Source of the DNA: Crotophaga sulcirostris
Taxonomy: Eukaryota > Chordata > Aves > Cuculiformes > Crotophagidae
NCBI GenBank assembly: GCA_013397455.1
Contig: VYZB01000195.1
Coordinates: forward strand, 361,056-425,055
DNA: 64,000 nt
Direction of reading: 5' to 3'
The first letter of the stretch is position 1, and each line of letters begins with the position of its first letter. The position numbers and the translations under genes are program-made. Of this stretch, positions 1 to 10,875 are shown one piece after another. The notes under the pieces were generated by a model that worked only from the letters and a program-made list of their open reading frames with translations, was not told the origin of the DNA and did not search any database.

Positions 1-1144
1 GTATGTATATATACAGGTCCAGTGCATTTTAAAGTGAAAAGAGTGATGATTGTTGATTTTGCCGATTCCAGTTTTCTGAAAGGTGGCCAAAACTGCCAGG
101 AAGCAAGGGTGCAGGTGGCACTGAGCAGCAGCTCACCTCCTTCAGCCAGCACCCAGCCTGCCACTGTCAGATGCCATTCCTGGATCACACTCAGATTTGC
201 TCGGGGCTTGTTTTGAGAAATAACCACATCAAAACAACAGCCCAACCTGCCACCTTCCTGCTTGCAAAAACCCAACTGTGAAATTGTGGCTGGGCAGGAT
301 AATATTGAATTCTGCTGTCCAGCTTCCTGGGTGGAAGTGGGGTCATGATGGCAGGTGGTGAGAAAAGACTGTGGCCTCCCAAAAAGGAGCCCAAGGGCTT
401 CCTTGGCTTGGTGCTAGGCTCGGAAAGTAGGAAGAGCCCAACAGGATGCTGTGTTAGAGGGACAAGAGTTAAATGCAGTGTGTGAGCGATGGCCTGTGGG
501 TGAGCAATGAGAGACAGCTACTGCTTGGCTCCTGACTGGTCATGGTAGCAGAGGACAAGTGCTTGAATCGCCTTGCAATTGCTTAAAAGCATATTTATTT
601 ATTTATTCACTGTACGTTGCTTGATGGAGCATCCTCTGGTACCTGCAGCGTGTGCCTTAAGTTGTCCTGGAATGAAGCAAGCTTGGCCTGCTCAGCTCTG
701 CTCTGGGTAGACAGGAGCTTGGAGTGGGAACAGGTTGGAGAGTTGTGGTGCCATCGTAAGAGCTTTGGTGCAGTAACGTGCAGCCACAGGGATGCAGGGA
801 GGAGCAGTGAGGGCTGGATGGTTTTGGCAGGGTAGCCTTGGCTATGTGGCACAGGTTCTGAGGGTGGTACTGGCCTTAGGGTCTGGGCCTCGTCCTGGGC
901 ACACCGCTGTGGCCATGCTGCCTGCTGACCTGGTCTAGGCCACCTCCCAGCAGCTGTGCCCGCAGGCCCAGTCATTTGCATCACAAATTCAAATCTTTTT
1001 CATAGGGAGCCATCGCACTGGGGCTGTCAGGGGGAGTATGGCTTGTGTGGGCTCGAGCACGTGCAGCCCCTCTGCTGCTGTGGGGAAGCATCACCATAAA
1101 CACCAGTGCTGCAGCCTGGCACTGCCTCCCTTCTCACCCCGCAG

Positions 1145-1246
1145 CCGCGACCTCAGAGACAGCCGCAGGCCTCAGGCTGACTTCAGAGCACCATGTCTGG
1201 TGCCAGGCCCTCCCCACCTACCTGCTGGGGGAAAAGGGTGGCTCAG
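1145..1246 (+). other. candidate plus-strand exon (102 nt)
   Basis: A strong plus-strand acceptor (cctcccttctcaccccgcag) and donor (GGCTCAG then GTGAGA) bound 102 nt. One frame holds an ATG at 1193 with A at -3, reading MSGARPSPPTCWGKRVAQ to the donor in phase 0, after an upstream in-frame TGA. The two other frames are open throughout. This could be a first coding exon, a lncRNA exon or chance in GC-rich DNA. No partner exon was found. Confidence 0.3.
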
Positions 1247-1453
1247 GTGAGATTTCTGCCCTTTCCAGGCACCCTCTCACCCTGAGGTGTCCCTTGTCAT
1301 GGAGGCACAGCCAAGGGCACAGCCAAGCCTGCTTCTCTGCAGCACTCGCCCCCACCGCCACGCGTTATCTAGCCTAGAACACTTGGGGAGCCCCGCGGGC
1401 TCCCATTGAGGTCTGGGGCTTTGTGGTGGCATCCCGAGTTGGCAGCCATCCCT

Positions 1454-1481
1454 GGGAGGGAGGACGGGGGGCACAGGGGGG
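1454..1481 (+). other. G-quadruplex-capable G-run cluster
   Basis: Four runs of three or more G (GGG, GGG, GGGGGG, GGGGGG) separated by loops of one to five bases occur on the plus strand, fitting the standard intramolecular G-quadruplex pattern. It lies in the GC-rich left end, a few hundred bases after the 1145-1246 candidate exon. Function is not shown by sequence. Confidence 0.5.
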
Positions 1482-4400
1482 CACTGTGGACACCAGGGCC
1501 CTGCCAGCCCCTGCAGGGCCAGAACTTTACAGCTGAGAGGGAAAGGCCGAGCGCAGGATTTATTTGCATAGTAACTGCGCTGCAGTTGGCACTTACCCTT
1601 TAAAATAAAGTTCACAGCAAAATGTTTTTACCCCCTCGCATACACGGAATGCTAACAGCATCCCTTTTTTCCTCCCCCCCTCTCTTCTGGCTGAAATTTG
1701 TTTTTCCCTCCTTTGTGCCTCTCTGGATCCTGCCAGTGTAGAGATTCTCTTGTTCAGAGAGAGAAAAAGAAAGGAGAGGGGGAAAAAAAAGAGAGAAAAA
1801 AAGAAAAACTTAAGCCTGGGATTAAAAACCATCACTAAAATAGTTTGAATAACAAAGTCAACTGACTCGCTGGGAGCCCAGTGAATGCCTGTCACGTATC
1901 GCCCTTCGGCCGGGGCAGGGTCATGTGTTTCACTAGATAGTTCCTGGAAAAGCTTCTGCTCAGCCCGATAGACCTGTGGCTGCTGATACCACTGCGTCTG
2001 TGCCATGGGCCCACTCTCCCAGAGAGCTGTGGAAAACCTCCCAAACTTATAGAAGGGGGAGGGTAAAAAATAAATCTCCCTTGGATACTGGAGATATTGG
2101 TTCTTGTGACCTGGATAGCAACCAGCTGTAAATAGTGATGGGGGCTTCTCCATCACCAGTGGTCCCAGCACCAGCACCCTGGGCCAGCAGCCCTCTCCGC
2201 CCTTACTGATGTCTTTAGAATGGGATTTATGTTTTGGTCCCCCTCACCCTTTTGCATAGTTTTAGCTACATAAATAATCAAAAAAGCAGGGACTTACATG
2301 AGATAAAAGCAGAGGGTTTGTAAATTTCCCCACCATGTCATACACATGGTGTGGGATCACACAATGTGCTATTGGGGCATTTGTACCTAAAACTAAAGCC
2401 AAAGACATTGGTTTTATCCTTTTGCTGACACCAGCAGCATAAACCTGGAAACAGAGAGGTGTGAGGGGGCAATGGATCAGATAGATAAAGCTACACTGTG
2501 TGGGAGGGCAATTAAAGGCTCAGATTTATTACCTGTGTGCCTGTGCTTGGGAAGGTGATGGTGGTGGAGAGGTTGGATTTCACCAGGACACCATTAGTAT
2601 TAGTGGCCCCTTATTAAAAACTGTTGTGCCTTCAAGAGCCACCATACTCAGCTTTAAATAGAAACGAGATAAAAAAGCATAAGGTGAAATAATCTAGAGG
2701 ACTGACATGGGAAAGTAGCTCAGTCTTTGAAAGCAGCTTGAGCAGCCTGATCATTAAAGTCTTACTGAATCGATGAGCGCCAAGGCCCCAGGAGCCAATG
2801 TTTAAAAGCATGTAAAGTTGGTGAGCGTGGCCTTTTGTAAATCAGCCAGGAAAACGTCTCCATTTGAAAATAGCACTAAGCATCTTATTACATGTTCAAC
2901 ACTCAAAAGATCTTTTAAAATCAGACTAAGCATGCTTGAGTGGTTCCCATTTAATCTTAACCTCTAGATAAACACCGTGGGGTCAGCGTGTGCATGCAGA
3001 CAGTCATTTGCTTTCTTCAGTAGCATCAGCTGGTTGTGTTTACATGAGCTGCTTACATGCTAGCACATTAAGCAAAGCCTGAGCTTTTCATTGCAAAATG
3101 AAAGTGAAATCAATCAATCAATCATACCATTAGTTTTCTGTGAGCTGTCTTTAAAATCAGCAGGGTTTAGCCATAAACATGGTAGAATGAGCCATCAGGG
3201 GAAGCAAAACCTACATCCAATCCTTTTTCAACAGTGTATGCTGCTGTTTATTTCATGCCATTTTAGTAAGGTAAACTAATTTGATTTATTCTTTCCAGTG
3301 AATTTTGTGTGTATAAAAAATTTAATACTATATTTATATATTTTTAGAATATATGTAAATCTTATCCGGAAAAATGTATGTATGAACAAACACATTTTCT
3401 AGCAGTATCATGTGTGTGTGTGTGAAAGAATACATATATATGAGTTCCTTATTTGATCTGATATTTTAACTTTTATTTCATAAATCTTGACAGGTGAAGT
3501 TTAGATTAGAAGTTAATTTAAAATGAGGAGCGTAACACACCAGCTAATTTAATATAACTGATTTAATGGAGGTAGGACTGCTTTACAGATGCTCAGACAT
3601 GTAAGGCTGGAAGGGCCATGATCTGCGCTGGGCACAGCTTTCACCTGCTCATCCCTGTGGCTTTTTCCCTTTCCAGGCTCCTCTTTTGCTGAGCCCACCC
3701 TAATGCGCCCCAAGGGCTGACTGAGGCTTTGCAGGAGCCCCACTGATTGCTGCTGCCTGAGCCTGGCCCCCACCTGCAGGCTTGATTTGGAATCATGTTG
3801 CCAATTTATTTAGGGGTGGAAATGCCACCTCTGTCCCAGTAAGATGCAGCCAGCACTGGTGTGCATGCAGCTGCTGGGAAGGGTTTGCTGTGGGGCTGGG
3901 GAAGGTTGGACAGGACCCAGCCCTAGAGCTGTCCTCCAGCATTTCTGGGATGAAATGACATGAGCTGGTCTGGGGCAAAACCATGGCCAGGACTGTGCTC
4001 ACATTTCAGTAGGCTAGAAAAGACAGTAAAAAAAAAAAAATCACATGCTGGAGCAAGAGCTGTGGCTAGGAGATGGGCTTGGATGGTCCAGGGTCATCCT
4101 TGACTCCTGCTGTAGGGAGCCCTGAGCTGGGCAGCACCCAGTGATGTTTCCCACCCCTTTACCCTCTGCTGCCATACCTGCTCAGGCACTTTGCCTGTGG
4201 GTGTGTGTCTGTCTGTCTGCAGTCCTGTATGGTCTCTTCAACCAGCTGACTACGAGCACTTCTTCAGCCTCAGTCTGCTCAGATATTTTGGGCACCTGCA
4301 ATCAGGATGACAGCTCCAGTCCTGGCAGCAAGCAGCTCTGCATGGGCTTGAATGGAGAAAAAACCAAACAAATAAACAAACAAAATCCCATCAAGGTGGG

Positions 4401-5140
4401 TGAATTCTGCCTCAGCCACCTGCCCTGGGCCCTTTCCCCACCAGCAGGGGAGCAGACCAAGTCCCAGAGCTGCTCTGCAGCTGCCAGCTGAGACAGAGCC
4501 TACAGAAAAAAGTAATACATTGAATACAAATATTTATACCATTGGCACTGCCTGGGTCAAACCTGAAGAGTGCATAAATATTTTCTTGCAGCTGCCACCT
4601 AAACTGCCAGAAATGGTTGCTGTGCAGAGCATCCTGGTGTGGTGTGGGAGGAGGCTGGAGGGGCAGAGACCTCCTTGGACAGATGGATGGATGGACAGAG
4701 GGGAAAACACAGGAGTTGGGTCAAGGTTCAGAGAACGGACCGAGAGCTTTGTGCACAGGCATTGGGTTTGGGGCAGGTGTGTGTGGAGGGGTGACTGTGC
4801 AAGTGAGGCATTGCCATAGAGTCAGCAAAGGGAGGACCCTGGATATCCCTCTCCCCCTTTTGCACACAGAAGTACAGACACACGCAGCTCCTCTTCCCAC
4901 TCCCATTAGACACAGTGGGCTCTGTACGAGCAGGGTGCTGAGCTCCAGCACAAGTCACTTGCACTGCCCTGGCTCCCGTGGGTCTCTGCTACAGGTTTCC
5001 ATGCTGAGATGCTTAAAAAAAAACCTCACCCCAACCCAAACAAGAGCAGCCCAAGTCTGCCACCCGAGAGCATCACAGCACGACGGTTACAACAGGCTTA
5101 CTCATTTCTCCAGTGAGTAAGACCGAAAGAGGAGCCCTGC

Positions 5141-5162
5141 GGGTGCGGGGCCGGGTGCGGGG
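5141..5162 (+). other. G-quadruplex-capable direct repeat
   Basis: GGGTGCGGGG is repeated twice with a CC spacer, giving four G-runs in 22 bases with loops of two or three bases. This fits the G-quadruplex pattern and is also a perfect short direct repeat. The surrounding DNA is GC-rich and contains no supported gene. Confidence 0.5.
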
Positions 5163-7902
5163 CTGGTGGCTGATAAGGAGCAGCTCCGTAATCTCCAGCC
5201 CCAGCAGCCAAGAGGGTGAGGGTGATAACTCACAAGAACCCCGGGCATGCAGCCATGGGGGGTTGGTGCTGCCAGTTTGAGTGTTTGCAGAGTGGCCCTC
5301 ACCTTGGAGTGGGAGGGTGTTCATCCGCAGCATCCCCCCAACCCAGAGGGAGCTGGTGGCAACCACAGGGCACACACAATGGCCAGCTCTCGTCTCACCT
5401 CTGCCCTCAATGCCCTGTGCTCCCTGAGGCATAACCATGGGGGAGGGTGGTTAGGGCAGGGAGCATTTTTCATCTGATAAATCACCCTGTTTAGGATGGT
5501 CCAAAGTTTAGAAACTGCAGTTAGGGAAGGTCTGAGCCAAGGACTGTCCTTGGCCACCCCGTGGGCTGGGTGATGTTGGGAAGCCAGAAACACAGCAAAG
5601 CCTGGTGCTCCCCTGATTCAGACCTGGGCTGGGATTTGGCACAGACAGATCCCTGTTTTCATCTGTCCCCTTGGAAAGCTACCAGATGGGCTGGCTGGGT
5701 CAGGCCCCTGCCCATTCATGCCCATCTGCCTCGGCACACGCTCATGGCTGTGCTGGCAGCACCCACCACTGCTGCACCACCGGCTGCTCTGCATCGCCTG
5801 TCCCCAGCTCACGGGGATAGACTTGGTCACCCCCTCACCGGCCTCCCGTGTGCCAAACTGCACATGATAAGCTCTGATCCAAAGCACATTTTTGTCAGAG
5901 GGCAGCAAGATAAAAAAAAAAAAAAATCTTAAAATAGCTCAGTGTGACATTTACCAGGGTCCATGCCACTGCTTTTCCCACATGCCACCGTCCCCACTCC
6001 TCCCTCCTCGGCTTCGAGCATGAGCATCCCCAGGGGAAGGCTCAGTTCCTAAAAAACAAAGCAGGACATGTGCAGAGCTGCTCCTGTCCTCAAGTTTGCT
6101 GCTCTCTGTGCAGCATGGCACCCAGCGTGACAGGGTAGCATCAGTGCTGTGGAGCAAGGCTGACTCTGCTTTTGGGGTGCCCCTGCTCGTGCTGCAGGGC
6201 CCCCTGTTCCTGGCTTGCTGTGGGGAGCACTGCATGCTCTTGGCCATCTCTGCTTTGGCTGGGCCAAAGGCTGCTTGGCCAAGTCCCCAGCAAGGGAACA
6301 AAAGCCGAGAGCCCCAGTGAGGAGCTGGGGGAGGGTGCAGTTTCCTGCACGTCTCCTCTCCAATGCTGGAAACCAATGGGGCATAAAAACTCAGCATCTC
6401 CCTTGCTGTCTGCAATGCTCCCCACTCCTGGCACTGCCCAGGGCAGCTGTGGGCTGGGCTGCTCTGTGCTGAGGCTGAGTGCCATGGGGAAGACTGAGGG
6501 AGCTGATGCCAGCATCCTCTCCTGGAAAGGCCTGCTCCTGCTCCAGCTCCCTCCTTGCAGGGTGATCCCACTTCTTTAACCCCTCTGGTGCCAGCTGCAC
6601 CAATACAGTGCCTTAGCCTTGGTCCACTCTCCCTAATTTTGTGTTTGGTTTCATGCAGCTATGAACACGCTGTATTTAAAGGCACTGTTTCAATTCATAT
6701 CTATCTTGATTTTTTTTTTAAATGGAAAACAAGATTAAAAATAGTCATCAGAGAAAACAAACACTGTGATGCCCACACAGATTTTTCTAACAATTTCAAA
6801 AATGCCCATGAGAGCAACTGCTCTTAAGCAGTGAACTGCAGTAAAGAATTTGCAAAAATTTTAAAAGCTGATTAATCCGCAACTTAACCAGCTCTCTGCA
6901 TGCTCTGCACAGCAGAGCTCAGCTGCCCACCTGGCTTTTGCAAGGTGTTGGAGCTCAGGGATGCTGAAGCCAGTGGAGAAGGTGGCTCAGGAGAAAACCA
7001 CTGTGGAGGGCTGCAATCTGTCCAAAAAACAGGTCTTTGCTGTAACTCCTGGTGGGTGGAGTACAAGCAGCACCGCTCCTTCATGCAGCCACTGATCCAG
7101 GAGCACACAGGGCAGGTTTGGCTGCTCCCCCCACAGGAGCAGCATCCTGCAGCCCACGTGGGAATGGCTTTGCTTTGTCCCCTTGGCACCCCTTGACACT
7201 GTGCAAATACTGACAGGATTTTCTTAGCAGGCCTGAAAAGCACATCTGCTGATGCAAAGCTGCGGCCAGTGCCCTGGGAAGGAGCGGGCAGCTGGGAAAG
7301 CCCAGCTGCCAGCCAGCACAGGAAGCTCACTGCCATGCACGGGTGGCTTTTCTGCATGAACCAGGCTGCCAGCTTGAACTTTTGGCCTGCAAGTGCTTTG
7401 TGCATCCAAAACAGCTGCTCCTGCTCCTCTCCTTGCCCAGAGAGCCCGAGCTGAGCCACAGCCCACCTTCATCCCTAGGTAGGCAGCAAGGAAGCATCTC
7501 TGCTGACCTGCAGCACGCCTGTCCACTGCATGCTTATGGAGATAAGGCTGGAGGATGATTAGCTCATGCTATCATCGAGACAAGACAAAGCCTGGCTGCT
7601 TCCAATATATTTTTTTTTCTTAATTGTTCTACTTCCATGGGCCTGTGTACACCTGGCCACCCAGCACTTGCCAGGAAAGCTGAGTGCTGACCATTGTCAG
7701 ATGGTTCACACAGAGGTTTCTGGTTTGTTTTGTTTTTGCAAGGATCTAAGATGATAGAGGGAGGGAAAGAACTTTTGTCCTCTGCTTAAAATAATTCAAG
7801 AGCTTTCCACTTCCTAGGCCAGGCAAGCAGATATTTGCATAACAAATGAGCTTCTCCCTCTCTTCAGCCCTGGGTGACCCCGGAGGCTCCTGCAGAAGCA
7901 GA

Positions 7903-7971
7903 CTCCACCTCCATCTGCATCTGCATCTGCATCTCCACCTCCACCTGCATCCCCACCTCCACCCATCTCAG
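7903..7971 (+). repeat. hexamer/trimer VNTR (CATCTG / CCACCT)
   Basis: The tract alternates blocks of the hexamer CATCTG (four consecutive) with CCACCT units, in a TCCACC/CATCTG mosaic of about 69 bp. It is a degenerate minisatellite, with the purine-rich complement on the minus strand. It keeps frame on both strands only by its six-base period. Confidence 0.8.
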
Positions 7972-8647
7972 TCCTGGTCCTGAGCTGCCTCTGGGAGGGG
8001 AGAGCATGTGGAGGATTACAATTTTTCAGCATTTTTGTCGATCAAGACTTTATAAATGGCCTCTGGAACATATCAGCAGTAAAACATTTGCTTGGTGACC
8101 AACAAATAATTCCAGGAATATTTTGTTTTGTTGTAAAAACATTACAAATGAGCTATCTAGTGAAGGTTTCTCTTCAAGCTAAAGCTTGTTGACAGCAGGA
8201 CCAAACACTGACTTTTCTGTTCTTAGCAGAAGTGGCCACTCTGTGGCCAGAGTTTCTCCTCCACACAGCAATACACAACCACAAGGCACAAAATTAAGAG
8301 TCTGTTCAGGTGCAGGAAAAAGCAAAAAGCCTGTAGAAGTTTCACAGGATTTTCTTTTGACCCAGAGATAGATTAATGCCTTTGCTAGCTCAGATGTATA
8401 AATTATTCCAATGGTTCTGCTATTGCTGTTTAAACAGATTTCATTGCAAAGTCCTTCCAGAGAGCTTCTGCTGCAATGGCTGAGGTCACGGTTTTCAGCC
8501 CAGCAAACAGATAGAACTGCTGTGACAGCCCATTGCCAGAGATATTTTGTGCAGAACCCTGTTGCCCTTTGGTGAGGAACTGGAGGAATTTTCCAGTTCC
8601 CATCTTCCTTCTGAGAGGGAGAAAGTGGGGGAGTAAAGATTACATAC

Positions 8648-8659
8648 CTTCATGTAGCT
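8648..8659 (-). other. candidate 12-nt microexon
   Basis: On the minus strand a very good polypyrimidine tract and acceptor (ccctcctgctgccttgcag) is followed after only 12 nt (Ser-Tyr-Met-Lys) by a strong donor GTATGTAAT. The length is a multiple of three and would preserve frame. No neighbouring exon supports it, so it is only a candidate. Confidence 0.2.
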
Positions 8660-10791
8660 CTGCAAGGCAGCAGGAGGGTTTTGACATGAAAGTAGGTGGA
8701 AGCAAATGCTATCAGAGTCCAAATGCCCCATCAGTTGTGCCAGAATATTGTATTCTGGTGAAGAGAGGTGTGGAAGAAGGGAAGTCCAGCAATACTGAAA
8801 CATCCTTCTTGGACAATACCTGAAAAAATGTTAATTACCAATTTTGAAAACAGTTTCTGTAGGGGTCAGATATTTTTTTTTTGGCACAACTTCACACTAT
8901 GGGTAAACAATTTAAAAAGTCAATCTATAATTAGTCATAAACTATCATCCCTTCATCTCACATTCTTTTAGATACTCCGAAATCAGACATTTTTACATAA
9001 TGGGAATTTTAGGCCAAACCTCCAGAAAACTTTGCAACATTGAAGATCCCACCCTCTGCACCAGGTCCTTGCCTTTTCTAGCCATTCCCTGAGAGCAGTG
9101 AGTTAATCTGGCCTCCCCATAACTCCAGGCAGGAGGGCACACATCCCTCCTCTGGCCTGCTGCATCTCAGCAGGTAGAGATGCTGCTCACAACCACCCAG
9201 TCCTACCAGGGGCAGGGCTGAAGGCTGAGCCTGGCCAACAGCAGGAAGATGGTTCTGCCCTGGAGACCAGACAGTAAATGCTTAATATAATGTTTGAGGT
9301 TCAGACAGTTGCCCGGGTGAGTGCTCCAGCACGGCCATTGGCAAATCAAGCCTGGCTTGCCCCCAGCACTTCTTCATTTTCATGGATTATTGAAATAATG
9401 ACTCCTAAAGGATGTCAGCTTAAGGTGATTTATATTCCATTCCAGCCAACCTTCCCCTTTCTGATGTTAGAGAAGGACTCCCATTTCAGACACACACAAG
9501 ATACCAAACTGTGTTTATGGCAGAGGAAAATGCAGTGATGGGAGCAGCAATTACAGCTACCTGGTGGATTTTGCTTCTGCTTCAAGACACAAGAGTTAAA
9601 GACAAAGCCTATAAAAAAACCCACTATACAGGGTGTTCACAGCAAAGCAGGTCACAGGCAGTATTTTTCTACAGAACATAAATTAGGGCCCTCTGGGGCA
9701 TTTAAAAAAAATAATTTAAAATCCTAAATGTCACTTGGAAAATGCATATCTGTTCCTCACAGCTGCTGTCTTGAGGACTGCTGTGTCCCAGTGTAATAGA
9801 GCAGAGGAGGCTCTGCCCAGGGTTTTGGAGCACCCTTACATGGGCTGCAGCTGGAGTGGCAGGCAGGGATGGGAACAGGAACAGGGACACTTCTGGTGTC
9901 TGCCAGGAAGAGACCTCACCAGGAGCTGCCTTTGCTGCTGCTGCACTTGGATAGAGAGGCCAATAAATTTATCATCACACTAAAAGAGCCTCCAGCTTCC
10001 TTCTCTCTCTAGCCTCTCTCTCTGCCTACCTTTTCCCAGGTATTTTGCCCAAGCTCATTTACATGAACTGATCTCTTCCTGGCTCAACCAGGTGCAAACA
10101 CCATCAAGCTTCTTGTCTTGGGGCACCGTCTTGAAAAAGTGCGCTGAGAACTGAAGAAAGTGAGACACATACAATGACTCCATGACTGCCCAGTGCCATC
10201 TGGTAACAAATCCTGGAACACCAGTATATGCTGCACCACAGGTACCAGTAGCCATTTAAATGGTCACCAGTTAAAAAAACTTAAAAAAAAGCCAACCTAC
10301 AACAAAAGACCAGCAAATAGTTGACTCTGTTCCCAGGCAAATACAAAAACGGTTTTGGATCGTCACTGCTGTCCCTTTGTTTACTGAATGCAGTAACAGA
10401 AAAGGCAAGGAAAGGAAAAAAATATTCCTGGTAGAGACAACTTATTGTGGGCAAAGCAGGCTGGGGCATGCCCGTGAAAAGGAGGGTCAGGCTCCGTGCG
10501 TATCTGCACGGGAAATAAATGTGCCCAAAAGCACTTAAAAAAAAAATAAAAGAGACCAGACCTGATTGCAGCAGTTAGAAGTGATATGTTCTTGGCATGG
10601 AAACAAAAAGCAAATTCATAGCAGGTTTGGAGTTGATCTTACTGGCTTACATGGGGTTTTATACTTAGGTAATTCTATTGTTGGCTGGAGCTACCTGATT
10701 TATGCCTGAATAAGTTCCCGATCCTGCAAACATTTACTTACTAACTTTCAATTTACCTTTGCCCCTGGACTCCCTCTTAATTTCACCACAG

Positions 10792-10875
10792 CAAGGATAG
10801 CAATTGTCTCAGAGCTGGGCCTTTTCAAGAAGAAAATCTGTGCCATAGCACCTGAAACGAAGAGGAAACGTTGCG
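10792..10875 (+). other. candidate plus-strand exon (84 nt), strand ambiguous
   Basis: The plus-strand acceptor actccctcttaatttcaccacag and donor GTGAGATG flank 84 nt, with one open frame reading (x)RIAIVSELGLFKKKICAIA and on to KRKRC. The minus strand of the same DNA also shows an exon-like segment (10757-10820) with acceptor attttcttcttgaaaag and donor GTAAAT, reading PSSETIAILAVVKLRGSPGA. At most one is likely to be real. Neither product is recognised. Confidence 0.3.

Larger units (their letters stand above)
1247..7902. other. GC-rich non-genic stretch
   Basis: Many overlapping open frames occur on both strands, as expected where GC is high and stop codons are rare. None has splice-bounded, domain-like or consistent coding character. 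The block at 2700-3090 is less GC-rich and contains balanced, non-repetitive sequence that could be a conserved element. A (TG)n run sits near 3410-3425. A short minus-strand segment at 5399-5423 reads GAQGIEGR between splice-like borders but is too short to support a gene. Confidence 0.5.

Noticed and set aside
1593..2177. 194-codon minus-strand open frame
   Set aside because: The translation has a long Phe/Leu-rich run produced by the A-rich tract at 1760-1810 and no domain, splice support or start context.
5399..5423. Collagen-like GAQGIEGR segment with splice-like borders (minus)
   Set aside because: At 25 nt it does not fit collagen exon sizes, and no other Gly-X-Y exon was found nearby.
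5951..6571. 206-codon minus-strand open frame
   Set aside because: It lies in GC-rich DNA where all six frames stay open for long stretches. The overlapping frames on both strands are equally long, and the composition follows base composition.
6884..7459. 191-codon minus-strand open frame
   Set aside because: Same situation as the other GC-rich frames; no recognisable domain and equally long shadows on the plus strand.
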